Program-made: the position numbers and the translations under genes
The notes under the pieces: model-generated
The model's input: only the letters and a program-made list of their open reading frames with translations
Database searches by the model: none
Told to the model about the DNA's origin: nothing
NCBI GenBank assembly: GCA_014529385.2
Contig: CM043967.1
Coordinates: 503,001-567,000 of the forward strand
Length of the DNA: 64,000 nucleotides
Origin: Adiantum capillus-veneris
Taxonomy: Eukaryota > Streptophyta > Polypodiopsida > Polypodiales > Pteridaceae
Reading direction: 5' to 3'
Shown here: piece by piece, positions 33,237 through 45,013 of the stretch
Position numbering within the stretch: position 1 is the first letter of the stretch
Layout: the number at the start of each line of letters is the position of its first letter

Positions 33237-33654
33237 TGTTAAGGCGGTTACGCCGCTAGCGGAAGCTAAATAGCGAGAACTCAACCAACAACAAAATTTG
33301 TCAGACGAGGACGAAGCTTGACCCGCAGGCGCATGGAAACAACTAGGTGGGTGTCAAATCACCTACTCGACCTTCTAATGACAATCACTACTAAGGAAAT
33401 CAAATCTAAGTTCTAAAATACGCAAGTGACTGAAATCCGTACTACGAACGAATGCTATACGAAACAGGATCTAGAATCATTGAATCGATCTCAAACTCAA
33501 GGGGAAGTCAATACACTAGGTAAGAACAACACCCTTAAGACTTGAACTGCAAAATCAACCTATAATCACTCCGTGCGGTAAACGCGTATGAAGACAGGCC
33601 GAAAAATACAGGTGACCGAAACTTGACCCCGATGGTACTAATGCGTAGCTCTAC
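33237..33654 (-). mobile_element. 5' LTR of element B, truncated
   Basis: It matches the 3' LTR from its inner end (TGTTAAGGCGG) through GTAGCTCTAC, i.e. 15127-15564, then switches abruptly to unrelated sequence belonging to outer LTR D. The missing 517 bp contain U3 and the TATA box. The expected target duplication of B is lost with them. Confidence 0.85.
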
Positions 33655-33817
33655 ATTGGAGGATGCACGCTCTTGAATCCTCTCAATCTTTGCATCCGAT
33701 GACGCTCTCGCACATTCTTTGTGTGATGCCTCCAAGCCCTAGCCGGGTCATGCTCTCTCTCTCTCCGGATTGATAGATTTTGTGGGAGATTGCCTATGCT
33801 ATGGCGAGCCTCCAACA
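33655..33817 (+). mobile_element. right part of outer LTR 'D'
   Basis: It begins ATTGGAGG at the deletion point and ends CTCCAACA, followed by ATGGC at 33818-33822. It continues the LTR begun at 14843. Some of D and of the B LTR were lost together at 33654/33655. Confidence 0.65.
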
Positions 33818-36800
33818 ATGGCCAAGTGGTGGATCTAAGATCTATTGATCCCACAAACATTGTCAAAAATTACAAGTGTTATGATGGTCAAGTTTTGAAT
33901 GAATCTAACTTTAAGATATGGGTTAGAATGGCGAAGTGGTGGATCTAGGAGACACAAACAGTTGGATCCACAATTCAAACCTTCATTATAATGGCCAAGT
34001 GGTGGATCTTTGATGGACCTACTTCCTAATTCTTAGTCTAAATCCCTAAGTGGTGGATCCATGATCTACACATCCCACAAACATTGGGTAAAATTAGAAA
34101 TATGATGATGGCCATGTGTTGAATGTACCTAACTGTAGGACATGGTTAGAATGGCCAAGTGGTGGATCTAACAGACACCAACAATTGGATCCACAATTCA
34201 AGCCTTTGTTATAATGGCCAAGTCGTGGATCTTTGATGCACCTACTTCCCAATTCTTAGTGTAAATGGCCAAGTGGTGGATCTAGGATCTACTCATCCCA
34301 CAAACATTGTGCAAAGTTACAAGTGTTATGATGGCCAGGTGTTGAATGCACCTAGCTTTAAGATATGGGTTAGAATGGCCAAGTGGTGGATCTTTAATGC
34401 ACCTGCTTCCCAATTTTTAGTCTGAATGGTCAAGTGGTGGATCTAAGATCCACTCATCCCACACACATTGTGTAAAATTACAAGTGTTATGATGGCCAAG
34501 TGTTGAATGGACCTAACTTTAAGACATTGGTTAAAATGCCAAGTGGTGGATCTAGGAGGCATCAACAATTGTATCCACATTTCAAGCATTTGTTATTATA
34601 ATGGCCAAGTGGTGGATGTTTTATGTATCTACTTCCTTTTTCTTAGTCTAAAAGGCCAAGTGGTGGATCTAGGATCTACTCATCCCACAAAAATTGGGTA
34701 AAAATTACAAGTGTTATGATGGTCAAGTGTTGAATCACCTAACTTTAAGACATGGGTTAGAATGGCCAAATAGCGGATCTAGGAGACACAACAATTGGAT
34801 CCACATTTCAAGCCTTTGTTATAATGGCCAAATGGTGGAGCTTTGATGCACCTCCTTCCCAATTGTTAGTCTGAATGGCCAACTCGTGGATCTAGGATCT
34901 ACTCATCCCATACATTGTGTAAAATTACAAGTGTTATGATGGCCAACTGTTAAATGCACCTAACTTTAAGACATGGTTATAATGGACAAGTGGTGGATCT
35001 AGGACACACCAACAATTCAAACCACAATTCAAGCCTTTGTTATAATGGCCAAGTGGTGGATCTTTGATGCATCTACTTTCCAATTCTTAGTCTAAATGGC
35101 CAGGTGGTGTATCTAGGGTCTACTCATCCGACAAACAATGTGTAAAATTACAAGTGTCATCATGGGCAAGTGTTGAATGTACCTAACTTTAAGACATGGT
35201 TAGAATGGCATGGGAGTGGATCTAGGACACACCAAAAATTCAAACCACAATTCAAGACTTCGTTACAATGGCTAATTGGTGGATCTTTAATACACCTACT
35301 TCCCAATTCTTAGTCTAAATGGCCAAGTGGTGGATCTAAGATCTACTCATTCCACAAACATTGTGTAAAATTACAAGTGTTATGATGGCCAAGTGTTGAA
35401 TGTACCTAACTTTAAGACATGGTTAGAATGCCAAGTGGTGGATCTAGGAGACACCAACAATTGGATCCACATTTCAAGCATTCATTATTATAATGGCCAA
35501 GTGGTGGATCTTTGATGCACCTACTTCCTAATTCTTAGTTTAAATCCCTAAGTGGTGGATCTAGGATCTATACATACCACAAACATTGGGAAAAATTTAG
35601 AACAATTACGATGGCCAAGTGTTAAAGGCACATAGCTTTAAGACACAAGTTAGAATGGCCAAGTGGTGCATCTAGGAGACAACAACAATTGAATCCAGAT
35701 TTCAATCCTTTGTTATAATAGCCAAGTGGTGGGTCTTTGATGCACCTACTTCCCAATTCCTAGTCTAAGTGGCCAAGTGGTGGATCTAAGATCTACTTAT
35801 CCCACAAATATTGTGTAAAATTACAAGTGTTATGATGGCCAAGTGTTGAATGTATCTAGGTTTAAGATATGGGTTAGAAGGGCCAACTGGTGGATGTAGG
35901 ACACACAAACAATTGGATCCACAATTCAAGCCTTCGTTATAATGGCCAAGTGGTGGATCTTTGATGCACCTACTTCCCAATTCTTGGTGTAAATGGCCAT
36001 GTGGTGGATCTATGATCTACTCATCGCACAAACATTGTGTAAAATTAGAAATATTAGGATAGCCAAGTGTTGAATGCACCTAACTTTAGGACATGGTTAG
36101 AATAGCCAAGTGGTGGATCTAGCAGACACCAACAATTGGATCCATAGTTCAAGGCTTTGTTATAATGGCCAAGTGGTGGATCTTTGATGCACCTACTTCC
36201 TAATTCTTAGTCTAAATGGCCAAGTGGTGGATCTAGGGTCTAATCATCCCACAAATATTGTGCAAAATTTTAAGTGTTATGATGGCCAGGTGTTGAATGC
36301 ACCTAACTTTAAGATATGGGTTAGAATGGCCAAGTGGTGGATCTAGAAGACACCAACAATTGGATCCACATTTCAAGCCTTTGTTATAATGGCGAAGTGG
36401 TGGATCTAGGATCTACTCATCCCACACACATTGTGTAAAATTACAAGTGTCATGATGGCCAAGTGTTGAATGGACCTAATTTTAAGACATGGTTAGAATG
36501 CCAAGTGGTGGATCTAGGAGGCACCAACAATTGGATCCACATTTCAAGCATTTGTTATTATAATGGCCAAGTGGTGGATGTTTGATGTATCTACTTTATT
36601 TTTCTTAGTCTAAAAGGCCAAGTGGTGGATCTAGGATCTACTCATCCCACAAACATTGGGTAAAAATTACAACTGTTATGATGGCCAAGTGTTGAATGCA
36701 CCTAGCTTTAAGACATGGGTTAGAATGGCCAAGTGGTGGATCTAGGAGACACCAACAATCGCATCCACATTTTAAGCCTTTGTTGTAATGGCCAAGTGGT

Positions 36801-36819
36801 GGATCTTTGATGCACCTAC
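33818..36819. repeat. satellite array, continuation of the ~224-bp family
   Basis: The same four-subunit unit resumes with ATGGCCAAGTGG. Variants from the left arm recur here: GGGAAAAATTTAGAACAATT at 35588 matches copies at about 13104 and 14657, and the GAGCTTTGATGCACCTCCTT type near 34841 matches about 13910. The distance between these two variants is 747 bp in both arms. Confidence 0.95.
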
Positions 36820-37044
36820 TGTTACCATATACATGTGGTAGTGATGTGTGTGAACACATTAGGACCTCCGGGGTATTTTTTTCCCTCTTTAGGAGGTTTT
36901 TTCCCCCGAGCATTGTATATACGCCCTTCACTCTAGGGCTATCTATCTTTCCATTGCACACTAAGTCATACACTCTCTATTGTGTGCCTTGAGCTTCCTT
37001 TGTCTTCTCCAAGCTGTGTATGTTTCTCTGCAACACTAATTCCA
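36820..37044 (+). mobile_element. 5' LTR of the copia element
   Basis: It begins TGTTACCATATACATG and ends CTAATTCCA. TATATA at about 36916-36921 is the likely promoter box. Confidence 0.9.
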
Positions 37045-37049
37045 ACAAT

Positions 37050-37061
37050 TGGTATCAGAGC
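37050..37061 (+). other. primer-binding site, initiator tRNA-Met
   Basis: TGGTATCAGAGC, five bases after the 5' LTR. This is the standard primer site of plant copia elements. Confidence 0.9.
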
Positions 37062-37413
37062 AGGTTGCATCCTCCTGGGCTTAGTTACGAGTTGCTCCAG
37101 TGCACGCCTGCTCACTTTCTCCGATTTTAGTGAGCTTTGGCGGGCGTTCGTAGGTCGACAAATATTTTTGACAAGCTCATTGAGCTTGGTCTACTCAGAT
37201 TTTTGATTTTGGCTCATTTCGGCCTCCGTTTTCACTACAGGCTACTAGTACTCCACAGGCTATTTCGTCATTTTGTGCAGAATTTCTGTTAGTGCCGTTT
37301 TTTGCATAGCAAGTGCCTTATAGTCTTCTACGGTTTGTGCTATATAGCACGTGTTGTTCCTGCTCCATTTCTCCTATTTTCGGGTAGTTTTCACATTAGG
37401 TGCATCATTTACC

Positions 37414-38364
37414 ATGGTTGACAACAACAACACAGATGTGTTCAAGATATTTGCTACTGAGGACAGGTTCGATGGGGACAATTACCCTATGTGGGCTTAT
37501 ATGATGCAACATGTTCTTGTGTCAACGGGCATCTGGAACATTGTGCAGGGCATTGATGTACGTCCTGGTTCTGAGGATGTAGGCGATGTTGCAGGTCTTG
37601 CTACAAGGATTGCTGCTGTTAGAGTTGTTTTGCCTACGGCAGAGAAAGCTCGTCGGGATGTTAAGGATGCGCAGGCTCATGCATTGATTGCGTTGTCTGT
37701 AAAGAGCACCATTGTTCCTCACATCCGTTCAACGAAATCTACAAAACAAGCTTGGGATATGTTGGCTGGTATTTATGCAAGTCGCAATGAGGCTAAAATT
37801 GCTTTGCTGTGTAAAGAGCTGGAGTCAAAGATTATGCATGAGGAAGATGATATGGACACTTTTCTTGCTAGTGTCAAGGATATCAATGAGCAACTTATTT
37901 CTGTAGGTGAAGTCATTTCAGACAGTTCACTTGTGCTGACTGTTCTTGATGCCTTACCAGATTCTTACCAGACTTTTGCTAGTACTTGGAGACCATTATG
38001 CACATTGCTATTGCAAGAGTCACTTTCCAGATTAAACAAGACTAGGCAGCGTGTAGTTGAACAGGCTTTTATTGCTTCTCAAAGAAAGGGTGGTAATAGA
38101 AATGCAGCCACTTCTTATGGTTTTGCTGCGAGTGGCAAAACTTCTGTTCCAAATGCTTCTGCTAACAGCACTTCGTCTGGCAATTTTGGTGATAAGGGCA
38201 AAAGGAAGATGCGTTGCCATTATTGTAAAGCTAATGATCACTTGATCAAGTCGTGTCCTAAGTTGAAGGCCAAAGAGGCTAAGAAGAAAGAGGGTGGTTC
38301 CACTGCAAATGCTGGTTCCACTACAAATGCAGCCATTGTTGAGTCCTATTCATGCCGATGTTGA
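37414..38364 (+). CDS. copia Gag
   Basis: The start is the ATG at 37414 (MVDNNNTDVFKIF); the frame is open further upstream but that part is leader. It gives 316 residues. The N-terminal part has the plant copia Gag pattern (RFDGDNYPMWAYMMQHVLV) and the mid-part HALIALSVKSTIVPHI. The zinc knuckle CHYCKANDHLIKSC near residue 270 keeps the normal CX2CX4HX4C spacing. This is the only frame of the element without a stop. It ends about 60 bp before the protease, which lies in another frame. Confidence 0.85.
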   Translation: MVDNNNTDVFKIFATEDRFDGDNYPMWAYMMQHVLVSTGIWNIVQGIDVRPGSEDVGDVAGLATRIAAVRVVLPTAEKARRDVKDAQAHALIALSVKSTIVPHIRSTKSTKQAWDMLAGIYASRNEAKIALLCKELESKIMHEEDDMDTFLASVKDINEQLISVGEVISDSSLVLTVLDALPDSYQTFASTWRPLCTLLLQESLSRLNKTRQRVVEQAFIASQRKGGNRNAATSYGFAASGKTSVPNASANSTSSGNFGDKGKRKMRCHYCKANDHLIKSCPKLKAKEAKKKEGGSTANAGSTTNAAIVESYSCRC

Positions 38365-38389
38365 TGCAGAATAGGCTTTTAGTGCAGAG

Positions 38390-41300
38390 TGCACTTACAA
38401 TCTTGTTGTCCATGATGCATGCTTGTCAGCTACTACAGATTCACATGTGTGGTATTTCGACAGTGGTGCTACGAAGCACATTACCTCACATCGTGAATTG
38501 TTTACCTCTCTCGAGTCTGTCCCTCATGGGAATTCAGTCACTTGGGCCAACAATGCCTCTTATCCAGTTCAAGGAGTTGGAAAGATTGTGATTACTGATG
38601 CTAATGGCAGTTCTTTCACACTTGTTGATGCACTTTATGTACATGGGATCAAGAAGAATCTCTTGTCTGTATCCGCACTTGCTAGACTTGGACTTGTAGT
38701 CAAATTTGTGGATGACAGATGTACAGTTCATGATCTCAGTTTTGGTGATGAAATTGTTGCATCTTGCCTCTTGTGCCGTGGGATGTATAATCTCACTTTG
38801 TATAACAAGTGTGGAAAAATATTTGCAAATGCTGTTGCAGATTCAAGGGCTATTTCAGATGCAAAACTTTGGCATGCATGTTTTGGTCATCTGAATTTTG
38901 CCAGTTTGCTGTGTTTGCAGAAATCTGATATGGTTGCTTCTTTGCCGCCTCTTGAAGCACCTGTCAAACATGTTTGTGAAGGCTATATTTTGGGTAAAAT
39001 GCAGCGTTCTAAGTTTCCAAAGGATGGTTCAGTTCGGGCCACATGCAGGTTGCAGCTTGTGCATAGTGATGTTTGTGGGCCCATGCAAACTCCATCCTTG
39101 GGCCTTACCTGTACTTCGTGACTTTCATTGATGATTACTCCAAGCATGCATGGGTATTTTCTCTTAAAGCGAAGTCCGAAGTTTTTATGTGCTTCAAACA
39201 ATTTCTAGCTATGGTTGAAAATGTCTCAAAATGTACTATGGGCACTCTCCGTTCTGATCGAGGGAGGGAGTATATGTCTCATGAATTTAATGCATTTCTA
39301 GCTAGTTGCAGGATAAAACACCAATGTACAGTGCCTTATACACCTCAACAAAATGGTGTTGCTGAGAGGAAAAACAGGTCACTGACGGAAATGGCACGAT
39401 GTATGGTCAAAAGTCAAGGTTTGCCGCATTCTTTTTGGCTTGAGGCCATCATGTGTGCCACTTATGTACTTAACAGGTGTCCTACGAAATCTTTGCAATC
39501 TATTACTCCATATGAAGCATGACATGATAGAAAGCCTTCTGTTGAGCACATGCGTGTTTTTGGCTGTTTGGCATATGCTTTGGTGCCACCAGTGCAGCGC
39601 AGAAAATTGGATGATAAGGCTGTCAAATGTATTTTTGTTGGTTATAGTGCTGAAAGAAAAGGTTACAGATTGTATCATCCGCAAACAAAACGTATTTTGG
39701 TTTCTCGGGATGTAGTGTTTGTGGAAGATTCTGTTCAGCCCTTGCTGTCATGTACTAGAGACAGTAATGTAAGCTCACAAGACATTTATGACACTTTGTT
39801 GCCTCTTTTCAGTGCTGGAAATACGAATGTAAGTTCTAATGAGGAAAATGTACAACCTATGGGGGTTTCTGAAAATGTTCTAGATCAGCCTATTACTGAT
39901 GCAGATGTACATGATGTACTTGATGAGGAAAGGGCTGAAAATGAGCAGGCTAGAGGTATGCCAAAATGGCTGGTGCACACTTTGCATGACAGTAAATTGG
40001 ATGCACCTTTGTCTAGTCGTACTCGTTCAAGCTCTCGCCATGCATCTTATGCATCAGATTGTTATGCTTTGGCTGTGTCTAGCTTACATGATGTTGAGGA
40101 GCCTCTATCTTTTGATGAAGCACAGAATCCAAAAAATTGGATGGATGCCATGCAATCAGAATATGATGCACTCGTAGAAAATGACACATGGACTTTATGT
40201 GATTTGCCTTCTGGAAAAAAGGCCATTAGTACAAAGTGGGTTTACAAGTTGAAACGCAAGCCGGATGGTGAGATTGATCGCCATAAGGCTCGACTTGTTG
40301 CAAAGGGTTATGCATAGCAAAAAGGGATAGATTATGAAGAGACTTTTTCTCCCACTTGTCGTATGACTACTGTGCGTTTTCTATGTGCATTGGCATCTCA
40401 TTTTGGTTGGGATGTACATCAATCAGACATTGTTACTACTTTCTTGAATGGTGACATATTTGAGGAAGTTTATGTAACGCAGCCTCGCGGTTTTGTCATA
40501 AAAGGACAAGAGGACAAAGTGTGAAAATGTAACAAGGCTTTGTATGGGTTGAAGCAATCTCCTCGTGCTTGGTATGAGAAAGTTGACACTCATTTGGTCA
40601 AACAAGGCTTTCGTAACAGTCCAATAGAAAGCACATTGTATGTAAAGCGTGAGGGTGATGTACTTCTCATTGTGGTTCTTTATGTTGATGATTGACTGAT
40701 CATTGGACCAAATGAGAGACATATTGTTGAATTTAAGGCTGATTTGAATGCTACGTTTAAGATGAAAGATTTGGGGCTATTGCATCATTACTTGGGTATA
40801 CAGTTTAGGCAGTGTGATGTGGTATTGACTTGTGTCAGAAAAGTTACATAGAGACATTGATATGTAAGTTTGAACTTGAGGATTGCAAACCTATTGCCAC
40901 TCCCATGGAAACAAGTTTGAAGTTGAGTCTACATGATGCGGGTGATTCTGCTGATGTCACTCTTTATCAAACCGCTATTGGCTGCCTCATTTATGTATGA
41001 AACACGAGGCTGGATATTCAGTTTGTAGTCTCATAGGTCAATGGATTTATGCATAGCCCAGGGTCTAAGCATTGGTAGGCTGTCAAGAGGATTTTCCGCT
41101 ACCTTAGTGGCACTTTACATCTTGGCTTGTTTTATCCTAAGGGGGGATCATTGCCGCCAGACTTACATGCTTTTTCGGACTCAAATTGGGCTGGTTGTTT
41201 TGACACGCGAGTGTCCACAAGTGGTTTTTGTTTCATGCTTTCCAGTTCATGTATATCATGGTTGAGAAGCAACCTACTGTGGCCACTTCGAGTTGTGAGG

Positions 41301-41633
41301 CTGAGTACAGGGCAGTCTTCATAGCTACGGTTGAGTGTGTATGGCTCAAACGCCTTATGGCTGATTTGGGTGTTGGACAGGACACTGCCAACACTATCTA
41401 CACTAACAGTCAGAGTGCATTGGCAATTGCAAGGAACCCAGTTTTTCATGCTCGCACAAAGTACATTGAGGTGCATTACCACTATGTCAGGGAGAGGCTC
41501 TTAGTAGGAGAGATCAGCTTGGGTTATGTGCCAACATAGGACAACCTTGTAGATCTTTTCACAAAGGCATTGTCTCGTGAGAAGCTTGAAGCCTTTCGCA
41601 AATCGTTGGGCTTACTCCCCTTTGTGGACTGAT
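38390..41633 (+). pseudogene. copia Pol (protease, integrase, RT, RNase H), broken
   Basis: Protease: VWYFDSGATKHITSH near 38450. Zinc region: LWHACFGHLNF with VCEGYILGK, where the second cysteine is replaced by tyrosine. The integrase core continues after a frame change near 39110: DVCGP, LRSDRGREY and NGVAERKNR give all three acidic residues. RT: WVYKLKRKPDGEIDRHKARL and YVDD at 40681-40692, followed at once by TGA. RNase H: SSCEAEYRAVFIATVE and YTNSQSALAIA. Stops include TGA at 39520, TAG at 40315, TGA at 40522 and TGA at 40693; several fit C-to-T change in CAG or TGG codons. Further frameshifts occur between 40830 and 41230. Confidence 0.9.
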
Positions 41634-41697
41634 CATGTCCTTACGGCATGGTACTTACCTTTACTCATGTGCCAGCTCTCATTCACCGCATCATTCT

Positions 41698-41931
41698 AGG
41701 GGGGATTTGTTACCATATACATGTGGTAGTGATGTGTGTGAACACATTAGGACCGCAGGGGCATTTTTTCCCTCTTTAGGAGGTTTTTTCCCTCGAGCAT
41801 TGTATATACGTCTTTCACTCTAGAGCTATCTATCTTTCCATTTCACATTAAGTCATACACTCTCTATTGTGTGCCTTGAGCTTCCTTTGTCTACTCCAAG
41901 CTGTGTATGTTTCTCTGCAACCCTAATTCCA
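41698..41931 (+). mobile_element. polypurine tract and 3' LTR of the copia element
   Basis: AGGGGGGAT at 41698-41706 precedes TGTTACCATATACATG at 41708. The LTR ends CTAATTCCA at 41931 and is followed by satellite. Confidence 0.9.
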
Positions 41932-43200
41932 GGAGGCACCAACAATTGGATCCACATTTCAAGCATTTGTTATTATAATGGCCAAGTGGTGGATGTTTGA
42001 TGTATCTACTTCCTTTTTTCTTAGTCTAAAAGGCCAAGTGGTGGATCTAGGATCTACTCATCCCACAAACGTTGGGTAAAAATTACAACTGTTATGATGG
42101 CCAAGTGTTGAATGCACCTAAATTTAAGACATGGGTTAGAATGCCCAAGTGGTGGATCTAGGAGACACCAACAATTGGATCCACGTTTAAAGCCTTCGTT
42201 TATAATGGCCAAGTGGTGGATCTTTGATGCACCTACTTCCCAATTCTTAGTATAAATGGCCAAGTGGTGGATCTAAGATCTACTTATCCCAAAAACATTG
42301 TGTAAGATTACAAGTGTTATGATGGCCAGGTGTTCAATGCACCTAACTTGAAGACATGGTTAGAATGACCAAGTGGTGGATCTAAGAGACACCAACAATT
42401 GGATCCACAATTTAAGCTTTCGTTATAATGGCCAAGTGTGGATCTTTGATGCACCTACTTCAATACTTGGTTAGAATGGTCAAGTGGTGGATCTAAGGTC
42501 TATATATTTCACACACTTTGTTTAGAATAGAAAGTTTTTGGATGTAGGAGAAACCAACCATTGCATCCACCTTGCAAGACGTGCCTAGAATGGCCAAGTG
42601 GTGGATTTGAATTGAAACCACCTTCAAAACTTGCCTAAGTGGTGGATCTAAGGTCTACATATTGCACACAGTTTGTTTAGAATAGGAAGTTGGTGGATAT
42701 AGGAGAAACCAACCATTGCATCCACCTTACAAGACGTGTTTAGAATGGCCAAGTGGTGGATCTGAATTGCAAATACCTTCAAGACTTGGTTAGAATGGTG
42801 AGGTGGTGGATCTAAGGTGTTCATATTGCACACATTTTGTTTAAAATGGGAAGTTGGTGGATGTAGAAGAAACCAACCATTGCATCCACCTTGGAAGACC
42901 TAGTTATAATGGCCAAGTGGTGGATCTTGGATGCACCCACCTCAAAGAGTTGAGTAGAATGGCCAAATAGTGAATCTAGTGTCTACCTATCCTACATACT
43001 TTATTTGATGATTTAATGTGATGGATCTAAGATACACCAACAATTGTACCCACCTTTCAAAGACTTGCTTAGAATGGCCAAGTGGTGGATCTTTGATGCA
43101 CCACCTTTCAAGGCTTGGTTAGAATGGCCAAGTGGTGGATCTTTGATGCACCACCTTTCAAGGCTTGGTTAGAATGGCCAAGTGGTGGATCTAAGATGGA
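41932..43200. repeat. satellite array, diverging toward its edge
   Basis: Normal units continue to about 42450. A variant follows with AACCAACCATTGCATCCACC blocks (42540-42900). At 43080-43190 a 50-bp segment ending in AAGTGGTGGATCT is repeated exactly. Divergence toward the array edge is typical of satellites. Confidence 0.9.
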
Positions 43201-43505
43201 TACAATCTTGAAATGTATTTCAAATGGTTTAATTTAAAGGATTCAATATAACCTACCTTGAAAAATTTATGCTAGATGACTTATGGGATGTAGGATACAC
43301 CTACTTTGGCTATCAAATGTCTAAATTGGATAGATATTTGGTTTTAGAATCTAGAAGTCTTGAAGAGTGTAATTAAAATGTTATGTGTCAATTAAGTTTT
43401 ATACGCTTTCAAAGCATTATGACATTCAATGTGTCATTATAGATTCTAACTAGTTATTTGTGTTTTCTTTGATTTTAGAGAGAAAATGATTCAAAAACAA
43501 ACTCA
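43201..43505. other. non-coding spacer
   Basis: AT-rich sequence between the satellite edge and the first coding-like exon. TTTGATTTTAG at about 43468-43478 could be a splice acceptor for the frame that follows; nothing else is seen. Confidence 0.4.
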
Positions 43506-44893
43506 ATGACGGTTCCTGTTAATGTTGACTTTGCAAGTGACAATAAGAGAAGATGATACTTAGATGTTTATGGAGTGCAAGGTGCACAATTTCATAAAGT
43601 GCATGTCTTTGTGGCTAGTGACAAAGATGAAAATAGATTTGATGATTTAGGGCAGGTAGTCTTTGCAAGTGTTTCAACAATTGAAGGACATCCTGACATT
43701 GAGTGCATTAACATCGGGATACCTCGAATTACTGAGTACCAACTATTGGCAAATTCCTATGTCATTGAAAAAATGGTCAAAGACAAGGAAGAGACAATGT
43801 TTTCACGAGGTTGGGATGGTAATGAAGATTTATTTGATATCACTGCAGCTAGGCTACAAGATGAAATTATTGTTTCTTTAGTAGGCAATCAAGTGAAGAA
43901 TAAGAAATCAAATAAGAAGAACATAACCAAAAAGGCAAGGGGTGTTACAACACTAGTGTTGCAGATGTAGATAAGGCCATTTTGAGATCAAAGGACACAA
44001 GCAATCAACCCTTATTAAGGTTTGTGGAGCCTGATTGCTTAGAGAACTAGGTCTAAAACGCAAAGAAGAGTGCTACATGAGGCATGGAAAAGTATTCGAC
44101 AACCTTCCCTTTCAAGTATAGGGAACACAAGATTCCCGTCACTAATTGTTTACTTGCTCCTGATCATTATAATTGTCATCAGCTAAATCCTGATCAAGTA
44201 CAAAATTGTATGCTCTTCTTTGGAGCAAGTGCAAATCGGCCTTCATCATGTGCTTATTTAATTCCTGTAAAGAATTGTGGTTAAAAGTTTGGAGTTCCAA
44301 TGACACGTACTGAGGTAGAAGAAGAAAGACTTGTTGAATACAAGTTTTGGATCATTGATGGACAACACTCAATTTATGCAACCAAAATGCTAAGATTTCA
44401 AGAAATAAAAAAGGATGGTGGCTTCTCGGGGGGTTCACTGTGTAAAACTACCATATCACGTGCGTTCAAGACATGTTTGTGAAACCCCTTATCTGTGAAT
44501 TTTGTTAGAAATATAATGTACCCTTTTCTTTTAAAATCTGTAAGTTTTTTTCAAATTTGAAAAAATAATGCCCTTCTGCATATATATTTCTGTAAGTTTC
44601 AAGAAATTTAAATACCCTTCTGTTGAACTCACGTGATAGGTTACGGGGGTGGCTCCCAGGATCTAATACAAGTTTATGAGAAAATAAAGGCCATGATTGT
44701 TGTAGATCTATCCCCACAAGCTCCAACAGCCATATCAGGCATAGAAAATGAGGAGGCCAAGGTGCTATATGTTAAGCAACCAGCTTACAATGATATTCTC
44801 AAGCATCTTCGCAGTTAGTGGATATTTCAAAAACGCCCATCACGTCTAAACATTAGAGAAAAGGAAGGTGCAAAATCTCGCACACCTTGGGAT
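43506..44893 (+). pseudogene. broken gene with DGQHS motif (ParB/DGQHR-like)
   Basis: Coding-like segments: 43506-43970 (ATG, then VPVNVDFASDNKRR, an in-frame TGA at 43554, then VYGVQGAQFHKVHVFVASDK), 44084-44425 and 44648-44893. The middle segment has LLAPDHYNCHQLNPDQVQNC, then SSCAYLIPVKN, then YKFWIIDGQHSIYATKMLR. That order (Lx...N...L...V, then IPV, then DGQH followed by a helix) is the pattern of the ParB/sulfiredoxin-fold and DGQHR families, which include nucleases and DNA-modification partners. The assignment is by motif only. A 222-bp repeat interrupts the exon. Removing it and one copy of a 9-bp duplication rejoins KKDGG to SQDLIQVYEKI in frame. A TAG lies at 44816. GATGTAAGT at 44891 looks like a splice donor. 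Several stops make it non-functional. Confidence 0.5.
44426..44647 (+). mobile_element. 222-bp non-autonomous repeat inserted in the DGQHS gene (copy 1)
   Basis: It begins TCGGGGGGTTCACTGTG and ends ATAGGTTACGGG. GGTGGCTTC (44417-44425) precedes it and GGTGGCTCC (44648-44656) follows it, an 8-of-9 match that looks like a 9-bp target duplication. Both ends carry TATCACGTG near GTTCA in opposite orientation, so weak terminal inverted repeats exist. An inverted second copy is at 61556-61777. A 9-bp duplication is typical of Mutator-like elements; that class is inference. Confidence 0.6.
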
Positions 44894-45013
44894 GTAAGTT
44901 TTCTTTTTCTTTCTCCCTCATGATTATATAATGAGAAAACAACTAAAATTATTATATTTAATTTGTTTTGGCTCATGCAATTCACCCGTTTATGAGGTAA
45001 ATGGGCCCGAGAT

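Larger units (their letters stand above)
15127..33654 (-). mobile_element. giant Ty3/gypsy retrotransposon B, antisense, ~18.5 kb
   Basis: Order in its own direction (right to left): partial 5' LTR, tRNA-Asp-type primer site, leader, Gag, protease, RT, RNase H, integrase, second retropepsin-like domain, second leader, long accessory frame, polypurine tract, 3' LTR. The primer site, the LRSGR start of Gag and the large size resemble the Athila/Tat plant lineages; no chromodomain or second RNase H was found. Frameshifts occur near 31455, 27955, 27300, 26800, 25825 and 24850. In-frame stops occur at 26407, 23427, 18708 and 17211. The 5' LTR lacks U3, so the copy has no promoter of its own. The shared 5' and 3' LTR part differs at roughly ten positions in about 415 bp plus a 19-bp duplication, so it is an old insertion. 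Confidence 0.9.
36820..41931 (+). mobile_element. decayed Ty1/copia retrotransposon
   Basis: Flanked by LTRs of 225 and 224 bp that differ at about a dozen positions plus one indel, so it is old. It contains an initiator-Met primer site, gag and pol with protease, integrase, RT and RNase H in copia order, and a polypurine tract. There is no target duplication: CCTAC precedes it and GGAGG follows. The satellite phase also differs on the two sides (TTGATGCACCTACT before, GGAGGCACCAACAATTGG after), so a flank was lost or the element is recombinant. Confidence 0.9.
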
